A stretch of 64,000 bases of DNA from Spizellomyces sp. 'palustris' (GCA_006535965.1 QEAR01000090.1:1-64000), one strand, 5' to 3'. Counted from the stretch's first letter, positions 11,911-23,991 are shown. Translations and numbers: made by a program. Notes: generated by a model not told the origin, from the letters alone.

Positions 11911-12143
11911 AAACTGCTAGGGAAGAACTCCAAGCTGCCAGCTGCCTTTTCCAATTTCATTTAAGTTACTGTTGCCATGACAATCGCTGGGAAGAATTGT
12001 ATGGGTAACTCATGGAACTTGTTGGAAACCGACGTTCACTCGAAAGCGGTCAAATACCAAAAGAATTCGCGCACACGTTTCTAAGAAGACTACAGTGCAG
12101 CGCGACTAACTTCGCGAAAACGTCCAGCGCTTCTGATTGCTAT

Positions 12144-15100
12144 TTACAGATATACTTGGCGGATATCCTGTTGTGCAAACGCTATTCCGCAGGTAGGGCA
12201 CTTCCGCTGGCGGGACGTCCACATGTCATCGATGCAATCCTTGCTATACACACAATATATTCTCACGTTATTTGAGCCCATGAATGAATACGACAGCTCT
12301 TCTGTGCTCTTACCAAAATGTGTGCATGCATTTATTTAACACATGACTTTTGAAGTTATTATTGCAACTGCTGCACTTGAGCAAGAGCTGGTAATCCGAA
12401 AATCGAAATTCAGTTAAGGTCACGAATAAAATACTATATAGACCACCAGTAACCTTATACTCTTCAATTTGCCGCATCAAGTTCGTGTCGGGCGTAGTTT
12501 CGGACTTGGTGGATTTATCCAGTCTTCGCTGTAAGATTTCGACCTCCTCTCGGGCTTTTCTATGTTCTTCAGCCGTGTTCTCAAGGAGGGTGATTTTCCT
12601 TTTCAGTGCGCTGGTTGCCTTAAAGCAGTCGAAATGCGGAAATTATAACATGAATCACCTATTACAGTGCAACATTTTCGTCTAATGCGACCTACATTGT
12701 CATACTTCGCAGACCATCTCTGCTCTTTATCCTTCAATCCAGCAACTTCACGTATGAGTTCTCCACATCTTCTCTGCTGCTGATCGCCTGCGATGCTTTT
12801 TGCTGCTAATTCTTTCTCTCGTGCTTGCTGTAAAACCTCGATCATTGAAGAAGTTTGACGGCATCAGGAAGCACAAGCATAGTCACCAACCAGCTGCTGC
12901 GACAGGGCCTTTTCGCGCTGTTCAAGAATTCGTATTTGCTCCAGTTGCTTATCAGCTTGCCGTTTTAATGCTATCCCGAGGTTGTTATACGTGGTACTCT
13001 GCTTCGTAAGCATGGCACATTTTTGATCGTATTTCGTTTTCTGGCGTTGCCTGGAATTAGCACTGAGCACTAGCAGCGGACAGGATTGGCTAGATTTTAT
13101 ACCTCAGCCATCAGTCGAAGGATATGGTCTTCTTTCTGCGCTAAGTTGAGCACCTTCCGCGAGTTTTGATCCTCTAACTCAGCCCACGCCTTACCAAGCG
13201 TTTCGATTTCCGATAATAACCGGGATTCGGTCTGATAGGCACTTATGAGGAAACGCAGCTGCGAACGACGCTTCAGAGTTTGCAAGATAAAACTTACTTT
13301 TTCATAATATTCAATCTTTCCTTGCAATTTTTCGAGCAATGCGTTTTTTTCATGTAATTTTGCAACCAGATGCCCCGCGGCGTCTGAGTCTGGAAGGGTT
13401 CCGAAACATCGTTCATATGACTCTATCTGGCGCCGCGCGCTCTCCAATCCTCTTCTTGCTTGTCGCTCCGAAAGCAGTAACTGCTGGCGGTCCATAACAC
13501 TTTCGGAAGCGTCCTGATACGAATTCACGGTATCCTCAAGGCTTTTGATTTTATTATCCGCAGCGCTTCATATCGCGGAACAATTTACATTTGGATAAAC
13601 CCGAAGTAAGGATAAGTCGAGGCAAATACTTACCGTAATCTTTGTCGCAACTCCTCCAACGGATTTCCGTCTGTCTCTTCTTCGAAAAAGCGCAACAAAG
13701 CTTGATCTCCCATATCGGCTGCAATTTGCATTTTCAGCCTTTGAAGGTCTGCCTCCAGACAAACAATTCGATCCTATGACCACTTCTTGAGTTGGACACG
13801 CTATGAGCCTTCTGTCTGCACCCTAATTACCTTTCTAGTGTTGGCAATCACGCGGATTTCCTGCATTTGCACGATTTCAACCTCATCCTTTGAACATCGC
13901 AGATCCAGCGCATGTTGCAAATGATCACGATTCCCGCGAATGCGCGTTAGGTCGCCCTCGAGCTTCCGCATTTCTGTCTCCAGCACCTTCCGACGTGAAC
14001 TCTCCTCATTCTAGCATATTAGGGAGAAGAAGTTAGCGTTTCATAAAAGCACTACAAATCACGAGAATATTCGGAATGATTCCAACCTCCAACTCTTCAG
14101 TGAATTTTCGTCTCTCGCTCCTCAGTTCCTCAACTTCCCTACTTAGCTTCTCTAATCGAGTTTTAATAATCTCGTTCTCATTGACATGATATTTATACTC
14201 TTCCTCCAAATTTTTATAAATAGGAGAGTCCCTTATTCTTTCATCTGAAAAGGTACCGTTTGCAACCTAAGCAAAGGCTGTTAATTCAGGGCGCGGAGAG
14301 AAACATAACCTACAGTTGTGCGTACCTGCAGTCGCAATTGTTCGAGCTCGTGCATCAGTTGGCCTTTCTCAGTCCGGATTCGCTGAAGATCTGCAAGTCG
14401 GATCTCTGCCACCATTGAAGCAGAATCGGCTTCTTCTTCGCACTGGTAGAAAACGCTTTAGAAATCTTCGGTATCGATCAATCAGCCAATCACATCGGCC
14501 ATTACTTTTGTTGGGGGAGAGCACATTTCGCTTTCAACTTTTATATCCTCCTTCACAATTGCTCCCGGTTCGGTTTTCGACCGATCCAGCTTTCGCTCAA
14601 GGTTTGACAGACGATCGCTAGCTACACTAAGTTCGTTCTGCAAGTGACGAATTTCCCTTTTTCGCAACGTCAAGTCGCCTCGTAAGGCGCTAACCTGTGA
14701 TGCCAATGTTATGAGCCAGTGAAGACGTCTTGATGGTCCTCACCAAAGGTTACCTCCAAAGTCAATCGTTCACATCGTGCCTGCAGACTGTCGACCTTAG
14801 CACGCTCAGCACGCAAGGGTTCAGAATCACTCGTGTTACGGGAATCTGAGTCTGGAAATGCCATTCTAACTATGAACAAGAAATATATACTAACGGTAAA
14901 TAAATATCTACATGCTACTTACCATGCGAAGATGCCAGAATAGCAGCGGCGGAATCGATCCCTCTTAACAGATCTTGCAGCAGACTTCTTATGGAAACCC
15001 ACTGTTCCCGCATTGTATTATCAATCCCCTCAATTGAGAATTCGGGATCTGCCAACTGTTTCAGCAATTCTGAACCGTATATATCTGTAAGTTCCTACCA

Positions 15101-15787
15101 TCAGTGGATCTTGTCATTTGTCAGGATAGGTATACTCGCGACCCTACCACCAGTTTGGTATTTTTGGATCTCTTCTCCTCCCAACGATGAGTTCATCCGA
15201 TCTCGGAAGTGTAGCAGATCTTCAAATACCTTACATGTGAGTGCCCTCATGAGATGCCATGATTATTACACGTCGCAAAGTTCTGACCATCTCCGCCATA
15301 CCTTGGTACCGTAAGTGTTTACATGTACTAATGTAGATTCAAACGCCTTCTCCTTCTCCTCGAAGACCGCAATTCGTCCCGCTGCTCGCTCATATCGACG
15401 TTTGTAAAACTGCATCTGACGCCAGATTGCCTTCTTTTGATATGCCAAAACGCCCGATCCGGGTATATCGCCGTCCGCATCTTCCTGATAAACAATTTCT
15501 GTCAAGAAAAGCAGAGCCAAGGATCTAGGCAACCTTCGTGCCCGGCGTACCATTACCATATCCATTTCCAGTGCAGTCCCACTAGATACTTCCTGACGAG
15601 ATACGTTTCCGTCATACTTATTCAGGCTGACCGGTCGGCCCGAACTGAGCTGGTCATTGCTGGGACCTATATACAGAGAACTGGCCGTGTCGCCAGTGTA
15701 TTGTTTCTTGGAAGGATGTGCTGAGTCTTGGGAAAAATCCTCCTCTGCCCTGCGCTTGCGCTCTTCCGCTATGTGGAAATCAGACAT
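12144..15787 (-). CDS. BRE1: Bre1/RNF20-type E3 ligase for histone H2B monoubiquitination
   Basis: Nuclear RING E3 that, with Rad6, ubiquitinates H2B during transcription. Start at MSDFHIAEERKRRAEED; early segment KKAIWRQMQFYKRRYERAAGRI is the Bre1 N-terminal signature. Many exons of coiled coil follow (for example RQQLLLSERQARRGLESARR and LHEKNALLEKLQGKIEYYEK). The last exons encode the RING: LLKCSSCNNNFKSHVLNKCM, HTFCKDCIDDMW, QRKCPTCGIAFAQQDI, ending RQVYL, as in RNF20/Bre1. The RING is cut by an intron (about 12215-12290) inside the HTFC codon group. H2B ubiquitination is needed for H3K4 methylation, the mark that the TAF3 PHD finger in this window would read. Internal exon borders were not all resolved. 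Confidence 0.88.
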
Positions 15788-16181
15788 GCAGCGCGGGAGG
15801 ACACTGTAGTGCAAATGCCAGCACTAGAAGTTTCCGGAAGCAAAGCTATAAAGTCTTGTTTTTGCCGCAGTGTAGAAGAGGCGGGATGGCAAAGTTCTGC
15901 AGTGCTAATACCTTGCTGGCCAGCGTCGGAGCCAACCTTCAGGTCTTGGAAGTCCAGGTTGCTTAGCAACTGTAATGAAAGTCCAGTCAGCTTTCACCTT
16001 CATACCATCCGATTTTTATCAATTGTCCTGCCTCAAAAATGAACAGATCAGGTCCAGCCAAGTTGCCCGCCCCAAATTCTTCAAACATCTGGAGAGAATT
16101 GCTTAATCCGGGGAACGTGAAGATTGTTTTCCATGCCGGCGTGTAAGTAGCTTTATCGGGCTGTTCGACAAGACTGCGCAT
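15769..16181 (-). CDS. Unknown small gene with 'FEEFGAGNLAGPDLFIFEAG' segment
   Basis: Exon 16181 to about 16010 reads MRSLVEQPDKATYTPAWKTI, then FPGLSNSLQMFEEFGAGN and LAGPDLFIFEAGQLIKIG. A short intron (about 35-45 nt, starting GTATGAAGG) can join it to a second open stretch, NLDFQDLKVGSDAGQQGI to a stop at 15769. The frame is also open upstream of the Met for about ten codons, so a 5' exon is likely between 16190 and 16340. Composition and periodicity look like a real protein but I recognise no family. The end would overlap the Bre1 start by about 19 bp in a different frame, so either the second exon or the Bre1 start may be wrong. Confidence 0.4.
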
Positions 16182-16398
16182 CGACTCATACCCCGGGTTA
16201 GCTATACCGCTGCCGTGTGGTTATTTTCTCAGGCTGGAGACCTCCTCATGGTGTAAATGTGGAGCATATGTGCTGAGGAACACCTACGGTGCGAATATAG
16301 CAAGTCAACGAGCCTAGCTGGCGCCGTCGAGGAATGATCATGGGGTTGGCGGCGATTGTCAAATCATCTTTATATAAGGAAATATATATCTTGGGTTC

Positions 16399-18343
16399 TT
16401 AATGTGGGGACCTCTGTCTACGTAGAAGGCTCACCGTCCCCCTCTCTGGGATTTCCATGAGGGAAATTCGCTTTCGTAGATTGTCGATGTCTGCTCGCCT
16501 AATTTTGACCCGCAAAGAGGCGTCAACCAAATGATCTGCCTCGAGCTTGTCTCTAGGAAGGTGAAGCAGTAGGCTGAGTATCTCCGCGTTCGTCGGACAG
16601 TGCTTCAACAAGGCATCTGTATTGACGAGCTCATTAGATCTTTATTTCATAACCGGCAACCGGCGCTCGTTACCTCTATTGACCCGTAATATGGCCAGAC
16701 CAATCCGAAATAATGGCTTGACACCTGGAATCAGCATCCTCTGAGTATAGTGTCCTGACGGACCATAAATGCTCTCTGTAGGAGTCAAAACATTTACGTC
16801 ATACCCACCTTCGCAGTACAACATATCCCATACTCGGAGCACTGTATCCCACGGTAATGTCGTTGTATATAGAGTCAGAAACCATTGTGTTATGTACATC
16901 AGAGGGGGGACTTCTTGCTTATCCTGTATCAACTAAGTGTTGACAACGTGTTGCCGATTCTTGCATCTGATCAAAACATCTTACCAGATGGACAGCCAAT
17001 CGTTTGGACGTCTTATGAAGCAGTACCTCAAAAACTGCCGCATCGATACGCAGCTGCAGAAGCACGGGAGTGAAAAAGTTTTTGAGGTGCTTTTCCAAGG
17101 TGCTAACGAGCAACCAAAAGCTTTCCTTCCTCCAAAAAGTGAGAGGCTAAGTGAGACTTGTAACAGAAGTCTCCACCAGAGGACATCCACTTACCTCAGG
17201 CGGCATGTGCATTAGCATCATCCCCGCCAGCATCCCCATCCCTTGGCAGTATCCGATCTCGGGATTGTAAACGGCGTACGCGCGCAACACATTCCGTAAA
17301 TTTGTTTGTCTAAACAACTATCTGGATGAATAAAACCCAAAAATCTCACCCATGAAGGGGAAAAGCCGACACGTACCCTTCGCCCCCTTCCTCCGCAAAC
17401 ATGCTATGTTCTATTCGGACGATTGTTTAGACAGCGTATATTCTAGTGACAAGAAATTCTGCAAGGGTACCTGGAAAGCATCGACTAATATCCCTTTCAA
17501 TCACTTCGAACAAGGGAGAGTTTCCTTCGGCCAGCAACCGCTAGATCGATGAGTGACAGAATCAGATCATAGTACACGTTTAGGATGATCCAAAAGCTTG
17601 ATTTGCCTCATATATTCCTGGCTCTCTTAGTTTATCACTTCCAGCTAGAGCGGTCCAAGCTTTTGCTCGTAGTGATTCCGGGATTCCGCTCCTGCCCAAC
17701 TTCTTTATCTAAGAAAACCCACTGCTTCAATTTCCGCTGCAAGGGGAGAACAATGATTCACGTAAAAAGACCTTGGATCGCTTTTTAGCAAACTGCTTAT
17801 CCCAATGGGACAGAAGATCCAGCCACTGCTGCTCCTTGTTCCCAACGGAAACCTTCTGCTTGCCACTAGATGACGAACATAGTATGTAAGTCCCGCCAGG
17901 AACTGCCAGTCTGGTCCGTAAACAAGCAAGAACCTTTGCGCCATGCCTATTGCCGCTGAAGAGGGGTGGCTGTGATTCGTCGGGGAGTGGTCACGATAAA
18001 AGCCGTACTCGTCTACAGCCATCTTCTGTCGTCTCACAGCTGTCTCTTGCCGGAGTAAACTCATAGCAGAAGGCTCTTGCGCTGAAGTAACTACAGGAGG
18101 AAATGTGTGCAGTTGCGCACCGACTTCGGTCGTTACCCGACTGCTAGCGTCGTCCATTGGAGGGTCACGATCTAAATGCCCGTCGGCAGAAGCGGCCACC
18201 GACGATAGGTCGTCGTCGCTGGTATCGCTCGCCTCATCCTGTATTCCAGATTCGCCACCATCCGAGGAAAGAGATCTCGGTAAAGGTATAAGCTCGGGAC
18301 GAAAAGGCCCGGTGCTCATCCTTCTGACGAATGTGGAGGGCAC
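16399..18343 (-). CDS. TBC-domain Rab GTPase-activating protein
   Basis: Stimulates GTP hydrolysis on a Rab protein in membrane traffic. N terminus is disordered and acidic (Met at 18343 or 18319). The TBC domain starts at KKLGRSGIPESLRAKAWTAL; the exon at about 17470-17545 gives VIERDISRCFP with the arginine finger (IxxDxxR), and the next gives YNPEIGYCQGMGML with the glutamine finger (YCQG). Then FWLLVSTLEKHLKNFFTP, EVPPLMYITQWFLTLYTTTL, PWDTVLRVWDMLYCEG and KPLFRIGLAILRVNR complete the all-helical fold. The C terminus (LLKHCPTNAEILSLLLHLP) ends RRQRSPH. Both catalytic fingers are present, so it is probably active. The Rab target cannot be told from sequence. Divergent from RPL39. Confidence 0.87.
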
Positions 18344-18684
18344 CCTCGGGTTTGTCCTTGGTCTTCAACAACTAGGAAGACGCTACAGAGTGCGGGTCGC
18401 TGATACAAGCAGTTATGATTTCAGCGTTTCTTCAGGCAACAAAGGAGCCTGTGATAAACTTCAGGATGATGTCTCGAGTGCAGGTGAACGATGAACAGGT
18501 TGCCAAATCGGTGAGAAGGAAGTTGGGCGGAATAGCAACCTGACTATAGGCATATGCCGTAAGCACACATCACGTGATACGCGGGAGGATCTCAATGTCT
18601 AAATACGCGATGAGTCGGCCATTTGGACAGACTTTGCACACATCGACGGGTTCAATTGTCGGTTGCGAGCCCGCGCAGGACACG
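18344..18684. promoter_or_regulatory. Shared upstream region of the TBC gene and RPL39
   Basis: About 340 bp between two divergent start codons; it must carry the RPL39 promoter, expected to be strong. No motif was identified with confidence. Confidence 0.4.
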
Positions 18685-19244
18685 ATGGTGAGCATTTACT
18701 ACCCGGAATCGAAAAGCTGAGATCTGAGTGGATGGTCTGCGGATGGATGGATGGATAAATGAATGGATATAGATGGTTGAATCATGTTTGACTGGTGGAC
18801 CCTGTCAATGGAGATGCGAGAATTTATGGGCGTGAATGGAAGTGACTGCTGACAGTTAGCCATGTAGCTAACCATATTGGGCTCAATATTGTATTGTCAC
18901 CGAATACCACCCAGTCATGCCTAACGCGTGGATGTGGGTGGGATGTTGCTTCGATTTGGGTTGAAGGTTTGATGTTTCCGTTCCTCACGAAGTCATTATT
19001 CAATCCCGCTTAGCCGTCCCACAAGACATTCCGCATCAAGCGTATTTTGGGCAAGAAGATGAAGCAAAACCGTCCTATTCCCAACTGGATACGCTTGCGA
19101 ACTGACAACAAGATCAGGTATGCTTGGGTTGCTCAGCTACATATGAGTTTGCTCTGCCAGGACTTAACAATATCATCGGTGTGCTAAACGATTAGATATA
19201 ACGCCAAGCGTCGTCACTGGCGCCGAACCAAGCTCAACCTCTAA
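18685..19244 (+). CDS. RPL39: 60S ribosomal protein eL39
   Basis: Three exons. Exon 1 is only the start codon (18685-18687) followed directly by GTGAGC. Exon 2 (19014-19117) encodes [20 protein letters not shown] then [14 protein letters not shown]; exon 3 (19196-19244) encodes [16 protein letters not shown]. Joined length is 51 residues, exactly that of eL39, which lines the peptide exit tunnel. Introns are 326 and 78 nt; the first is one of the longest in the window. The open reading frames are all shorter than usual gene-finder limits, so this gene is easily missed. Confidence 0.97.
18741..18768. repeat. GGAT/TGGA tetranucleotide repeat in RPL39 intron 1
   Basis: Tandem GGAT units, degenerating to the right (AAATGAATGGAT). 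It lies inside the first intron of RPL39. Confidence 0.75.
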
Positions 19245-19489
19245 GGAGCGATCGGTGCGGCCATTGCGAAATGATAGCATTGCTACCGATTCTCTTGATT
19301 TTGTGCGATTGATGATGGGGAGGATCCATGAAGTGATTCAAACCCCTTCTGTGTCCCGATCAATCCAGAACACGGTACCAGTGCCAGCAGCCTGTTACCT
19401 ATTGTACAGTTTTTGCAACAGAACTCTATACCGATATTGTTCAGCCTTGGTGGCAAAGCTTTTGCAGCGCTCGAAGCGTTTATATTCAT

Positions 19490-22209
19490 TTATTTTACAA
19501 ATGCGTCCGTTTTATTTGCAGTAATCGTGGTCTCGTCCTGCCTCCAGTCGTGTTCAGATCTCTCACGCATGATGATATCCACGGCCCCAGTCAAAGCATT
19601 GTATGCATTCTCAATGGAAGCCTTGCGCATATTGGCATTGCGTGCGGTTTGATACAGGGGTGTGTTATCATCATCTATATCTGCCTCCTGTGCTAGTTGC
19701 TCGTTGCTCAGCCGTGCTAACGTCATCTTACCCGTCTGTGCGGCTCCCTGAAGGCGTTCGAGGATGGCACCATATTTCTCGTTGTCCTCCATCAGATTTG
19801 CACTGGTTTCAACTTCTGTTGCCAGAATCCCCACAAGCTCCAATGAAGTGTGCAATCGATTCTCGACCGGATCATCTACGGTATCTTTCTGAAAGGTCAG
19901 CAATATTCCGGTTATCTCTTGTAAAACACTACTCAGGCGATCTGCACCGCTGCCGGAGACCGCGGGGGCGCTGCGAGGGCCTTTCATGTCGGCTCCAATA
20001 TACGGATTAATTGAATCAATGAGTGAGCTTAATTTCGATACAGCGGTCAGTGTGTTGGAACGTGAACGAGTAATCGCCGATTTCGTCTTATCCGCCATTG
20101 TTGCAATGTCTTCGGTGCTCATCGATCTGCGAATACCGGTGGACTGTCCCATCTGTTGCCGCTTATACAAACTACCGGATATCATATCGAGATCATCATC
20201 TTGGGGAGCTATGGGGGAGGCTGTGACTGCTTGGTTCTGAAGGATGCTGAAATCTTCCTTGTCCGTGTTCCCAAGTGTATCCGCATCTGGAATCAGAGAG
20301 CTATTAATAAATGTGGTGATGATGCGGCACATTCTAACACTAACCTTCCGCATCACCCGCTTCATGAATGGTTACATAACAGGAAGGGACCCACCCACTC
20401 TCGCCCCTACATTCGGCCAGCAACCAATGTTCGTATTTGTTTCTAACCAACAGCTGATCTCCTTTCTTGATGCTGAGCTCATTTGGTGAGATTTTGGTGT
20501 AATCATACAGGGCAACTCCTTTCTGTGTTGCCACGCCAGGATCTTCCGCAGTTTTGAAGTCATCTCGTTCGCTCTGTGCCAAACAACCCTCCGGTACCCA
20601 TCCTAGCTTTCCTTCCTTTTCCACAATACACCAGCCCCTCTCCCGTCGCACGATTTTGAATCGATCACCAATCGCTACGTCCACTTCATCCTCCAACGTC
20701 GCCTGATACTCGTAAACCGCCACTGCGTTCGGCAGGTGTTCTCGATCTGCTTCAACGCCAGATGGCGGAATGTCGCCACCGCGGCTGGAAATGATTGGGT
20801 TCTCGCTCAAACGTGACGCGGGAGATGTTACCTGCTTGATATGTTTCAAGGTAAAGGTGGGCACTGTACTCTCATCCTTGAGTTCCTGGATAAGGGCAAG
20901 TGGCCTCTCGTCGAAGCTTAAGCAGCGCTCTTTCATTCTGTTTAGGTGAAAGAAGAATGATACGTTTGAGGAACAGCAATCTTACCTGAACCCTTATGTC
21001 GCATGAACAGCGCATAGTGTTGCCAGTCATTACGTATTTTATACTTGCGAAGGATTTCAGGTAAGATTTCCGCACACGTATCCTCCATCGATACTTGTAC
21101 TGTTTTATACGGTTCATTTTCGCGATTCATTTGTCTATCGGTGTAAATTCTGACGGCAGACACATTGCCACTCTAAAAGACTTTAGGTCTAACCCGAGGA
21201 GTCATACATTATGTTTCACTTACCCGGCCAGGGCGCGCACTATTCGGTGCCGAAGACAGTTCCGCGGTGAGTGTGTTGCTCGGGACTTTGACGGCTGACG
21301 GCAACTTGGATGGTGTCTTGGCTACCCCCTTCCCAGGCGTTGGTAACTTTAATGACCGTTTTATATCATTTCTGCCGGATTTCTTCTTCTGCTCAAATTC
21401 CTACGAAATGACATGGGCGGATTCAGTCGTTACATATCTAGTACGGTAAAAATTACATATTTATGATAAATCACCTCGTACTCTTTCACCATTGACCAAA
21501 CCGGGGACAGATCCTCTCTTATCCGGACCATCTCGGCTGACAAGTGCTCAATCTCCTTTGCAAGGCGATGAATGCTCTGATCTGGTTGCGAATAAATAAT
21601 CAGGACTGAGGAACCTCTTCCTCCAATGCGCTGAAAACTACCTTGTTGCTTTACGACCGCTTTCAGACGGGCATATTCTTCAGGATCTGGTTTATCGTCA
21701 GCTCTACTCGATGTACCACCCTGCTGTACCACATGTGAATCTTACAAGATTTAGTGCGTATATCGCAACTTGCCGTAGAGTGGAGAAGCGCCCATACCTT
21801 CAATCCTGGAGATGCCCAGGAGCTACCTAAGGTACGAACGATGGTATGTCAACGCCAGTTCTCTGGAAGGGTAATACTTCAACTCGCTCGGAAGAATAGC
21901 TGCTATTCATACTTTCTGGAACCCAGTCATCCTGATCGAAGGGAATACCCTGCGATATCTTCAAACCGTAAATTGCGCGTAATAAGTTAAGGCGGTGCCC
22001 AACCGATTTGATGTCGAGCTCTTTCAGCATATTGTGGTCGGCGTGAACCAGCACGTCTCCAGATATGTCATTTTCTGAAAGCGAAGAGTATAAGATTAGT
22101 GGAAAATAGCCAAATGAACATGACAAGCACCTCTAAATTTTCGCTCATGAAGGCCAAGGCCCATGAATTTGATCCATTCCACTACTTGGTCCACACTCCA
22201 AGTGTTCAT
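19490..22209 (-). CDS. SAM-RA-SH3-SH3 MAPK adaptor (Ste50/Ubc2-like)
   Basis: Starts MNTWSVDQVVEWIKFMGLGL, a SAM domain continuing across an intron with NDISGDVLVHADHNMLKELD and VGHRLNLLRAIYGLK. A linker coiled coil follows, then a Ras-association domain (VRIYTDRQMNRENEPYKTVQ ... LPEILRKYKIRNDWQHYALF), then two SH3 domains: AVAVYEYQATLEDEVDVAIG with GWVPEGCL, and GVALYDYTKISPNELSIKKG with GWVPSCYV. A C-terminal helical segment of about 150 residues (LSSVLQEITGILLTFQKDTV; LEDNEKYGAILERLQ region) ends DAFVK. SAM plus RA is the fungal Ste50 arrangement, linking Cdc42/Ras to a MAPKKK; the extra SH3 pair recalls basidiomycete Ubc2. Start codons of this gene and the RNF5-like gene are 167 bp apart. 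Confidence 0.85.
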
Positions 22210-22376
22210 GTCGACGAAACCACAAACAAGCTGAAAACCAGCGGCTTAAACGCTCGAATCGCTCAGTGAATGCGATCTTGGCCACGAGTGGTGCTTTTAA
22301 CCATTGCTAAGCATGGCTTAGGTTGGTGTTTCTTGGCTGGCCGCGACTGCGTTCCAGCTCCGTGCCTTCCACCAAT
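22210..22376. promoter_or_regulatory. Short divergent promoter (adaptor / RNF5-like)
   Basis: Only 167 bp separate the two start codons, so the two genes must share regulatory sequence unless an upstream non-coding exon exists. A run ending TTTTCAG just before the adaptor's Met on the minus strand could be a splice acceptor, which would move its first exon upstream. Confidence 0.5.
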
Positions 22377-23339
22377 ATGCCACAGATTGAACAAACCCAA
22401 CACGACGTCCCCACGATAGGAATTCAGGAACAGCCCCCTACTCCCAGTCGACCATCCTCGTACTCTTTTGACGCTGCCTCTTTGCGACAGCGCAATGCGC
22501 CGTTGCGGGAAGTAGTAGGATCGTCCACGGTATCGGCCACTGCCAGTACGGCGTCACCGAGTGAAAGCGACAGAGATGATGAGGGAAATGAATTTGAATG
22601 TAATATATGGTGAGTGTAAGATATTGGTACACTCATGTTGTCTTGAGCAACGAAAGACTTATACGTCCAAGTCTGGAAATGGCGTCGAACCCCATCGTCA
22701 CTCTCTGCGGCCACTTGTTCTGTTGGCCATGTATGTATTGTTCATCGCCACTACCTTAAATGACGACGTACTTCTAATCATATAAGTTTTCATCCAAAAG
22801 GTTTACATAGATGGATGCAGTCACGATCACCCTCAGCAAATGCCTGTCCGGTTTGTAAGGCGAAGGTCGAGAAGACCAAATTGGTTCCCATATATGCACG
22901 GGGCAGGCAATCAAAAGACCCGAGGGAGGAGGTTATTCCTGAGCGTCCCACTGCGCAGCGACCTGAGGCGGCACCATCGCAGGCGAATCGCGGTTGGGAT
23001 AACTTCTTCTTTCCTGGAGGAACAATACCTACCGGCAACGGTGTAACGGTCGGCTTTGGCCTTTTTCCATCCTTATTCGGCCTTCACTATGTAGGTTATA
23101 GGCCACTACCTTGTTAACGGCTACACGGTTCTGATCCATCTTTTGTCAGACTTTTGGGGTCCCTGCGCACTTGGGCTCTCGAGACCGACAGGCTCAAGGT
23201 CCGTTCTTGTTGTCATTGTCTTAATCAATCGGCTCTCTCATACCGGTCTTTTCCTTCAGTCGCCCAACAGCAGGCCTTTCTCTCACGGATTTGCATGATG
23301 GTGGGGATTCTGGTGATGATTGCGATTCTATTATACTAG
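22377..23339 (+). CDS. Membrane-anchored RING E3 ligase, RNF5/RNF185/Rma1 type
   Basis: ER membrane ubiquitin ligase of protein quality control. Five exons. Exon 1 is a disordered Ser/Pro N terminus ending NEFECNI; exon 2 gives CLEMASNPIVTLCGHLFCWP; exon 3 gives CLHRWMQS and ACPVCKAKVEKTKLVPIYAR with GRQSKDPRE. The order C-x2-C ... CGHLFCW-C-HRW ... CPVCKA, with VPIYGRG-like text after it, is diagnostic of this family. Exon 4 is short (TFGVPAHLGSRDRQAQ) and exon 5 gives the C-terminal anchor LSRICMMVGILVMIAILLY at the very end of the chain. All eight zinc ligands are present. It should face the cytosol with its RING. Confidence 0.92.
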
Positions 23340-23991
23340 GTAATATTGGTGTGAGTCAATAATTCGGTGCATCTATTAAGTTTTTTGGGGTCCTCAACAG
23401 TAATGCAAATCATACTTTGCATTTGGAAAGTGGCAAGACGGTACGAGCTCTGTGGTTCTTGCTTGATCGTTTCAAGCCGTGTCCAGCATTCCCTCAAGTC
23501 CTGGACTCAGCCAGTATAAGTGGACGATAGCTTGTCCCAGTGGGCGTCCTGTAAAAGCCACAGCCAGGAAGTGATGCGAATAGTATTCCGCTGGACGAGA
23601 TCAAGACCAAACGATGAACGTCTCGGTCAATGTCGATGTCGATTCACGGACGTCTTAAAAAATGAAATGGAAAAATTGCTGCATCCAGTCTCATTTTGTA
23701 GTATTTTAGCATAGGATTTCTTTAAATATTGCAGGAACCCTGGTTTCTTCGCTGGTCGCCCATTTTGTCGATGAAATCGGAAAATTGATGCTTGTCCTCG
23801 ATGTATCCAGCTCATTAGGTAGAAAAGAAAATATAGAAGTTTGATCCATAATATTAAAAAAGCGTAACACGCCTCTGAAGATGCCAAGTGCATACGCCTG
23901 TGTCCTTATGTGCACGCAACAAAATATTCGGATGATTCGGGGAATACAGCAGATCCACGTTTTAATGAAACAGCTGACACGTCTGCAATAT
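23340..23991. other. Convergent gap between RNF5-like and Rad26
   Basis: About 650 bp, longer than other convergent gaps here. On the plus strand there is a possible exon-like stretch (about 23735-23818, flanked by ATTGCAG and GTAGAAAAG) reading TLVSSLVAHFVDEIGKLMLV. No start codon or family could be assigned. The 3' UTRs of both neighbours also lie here. Confidence 0.35.
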
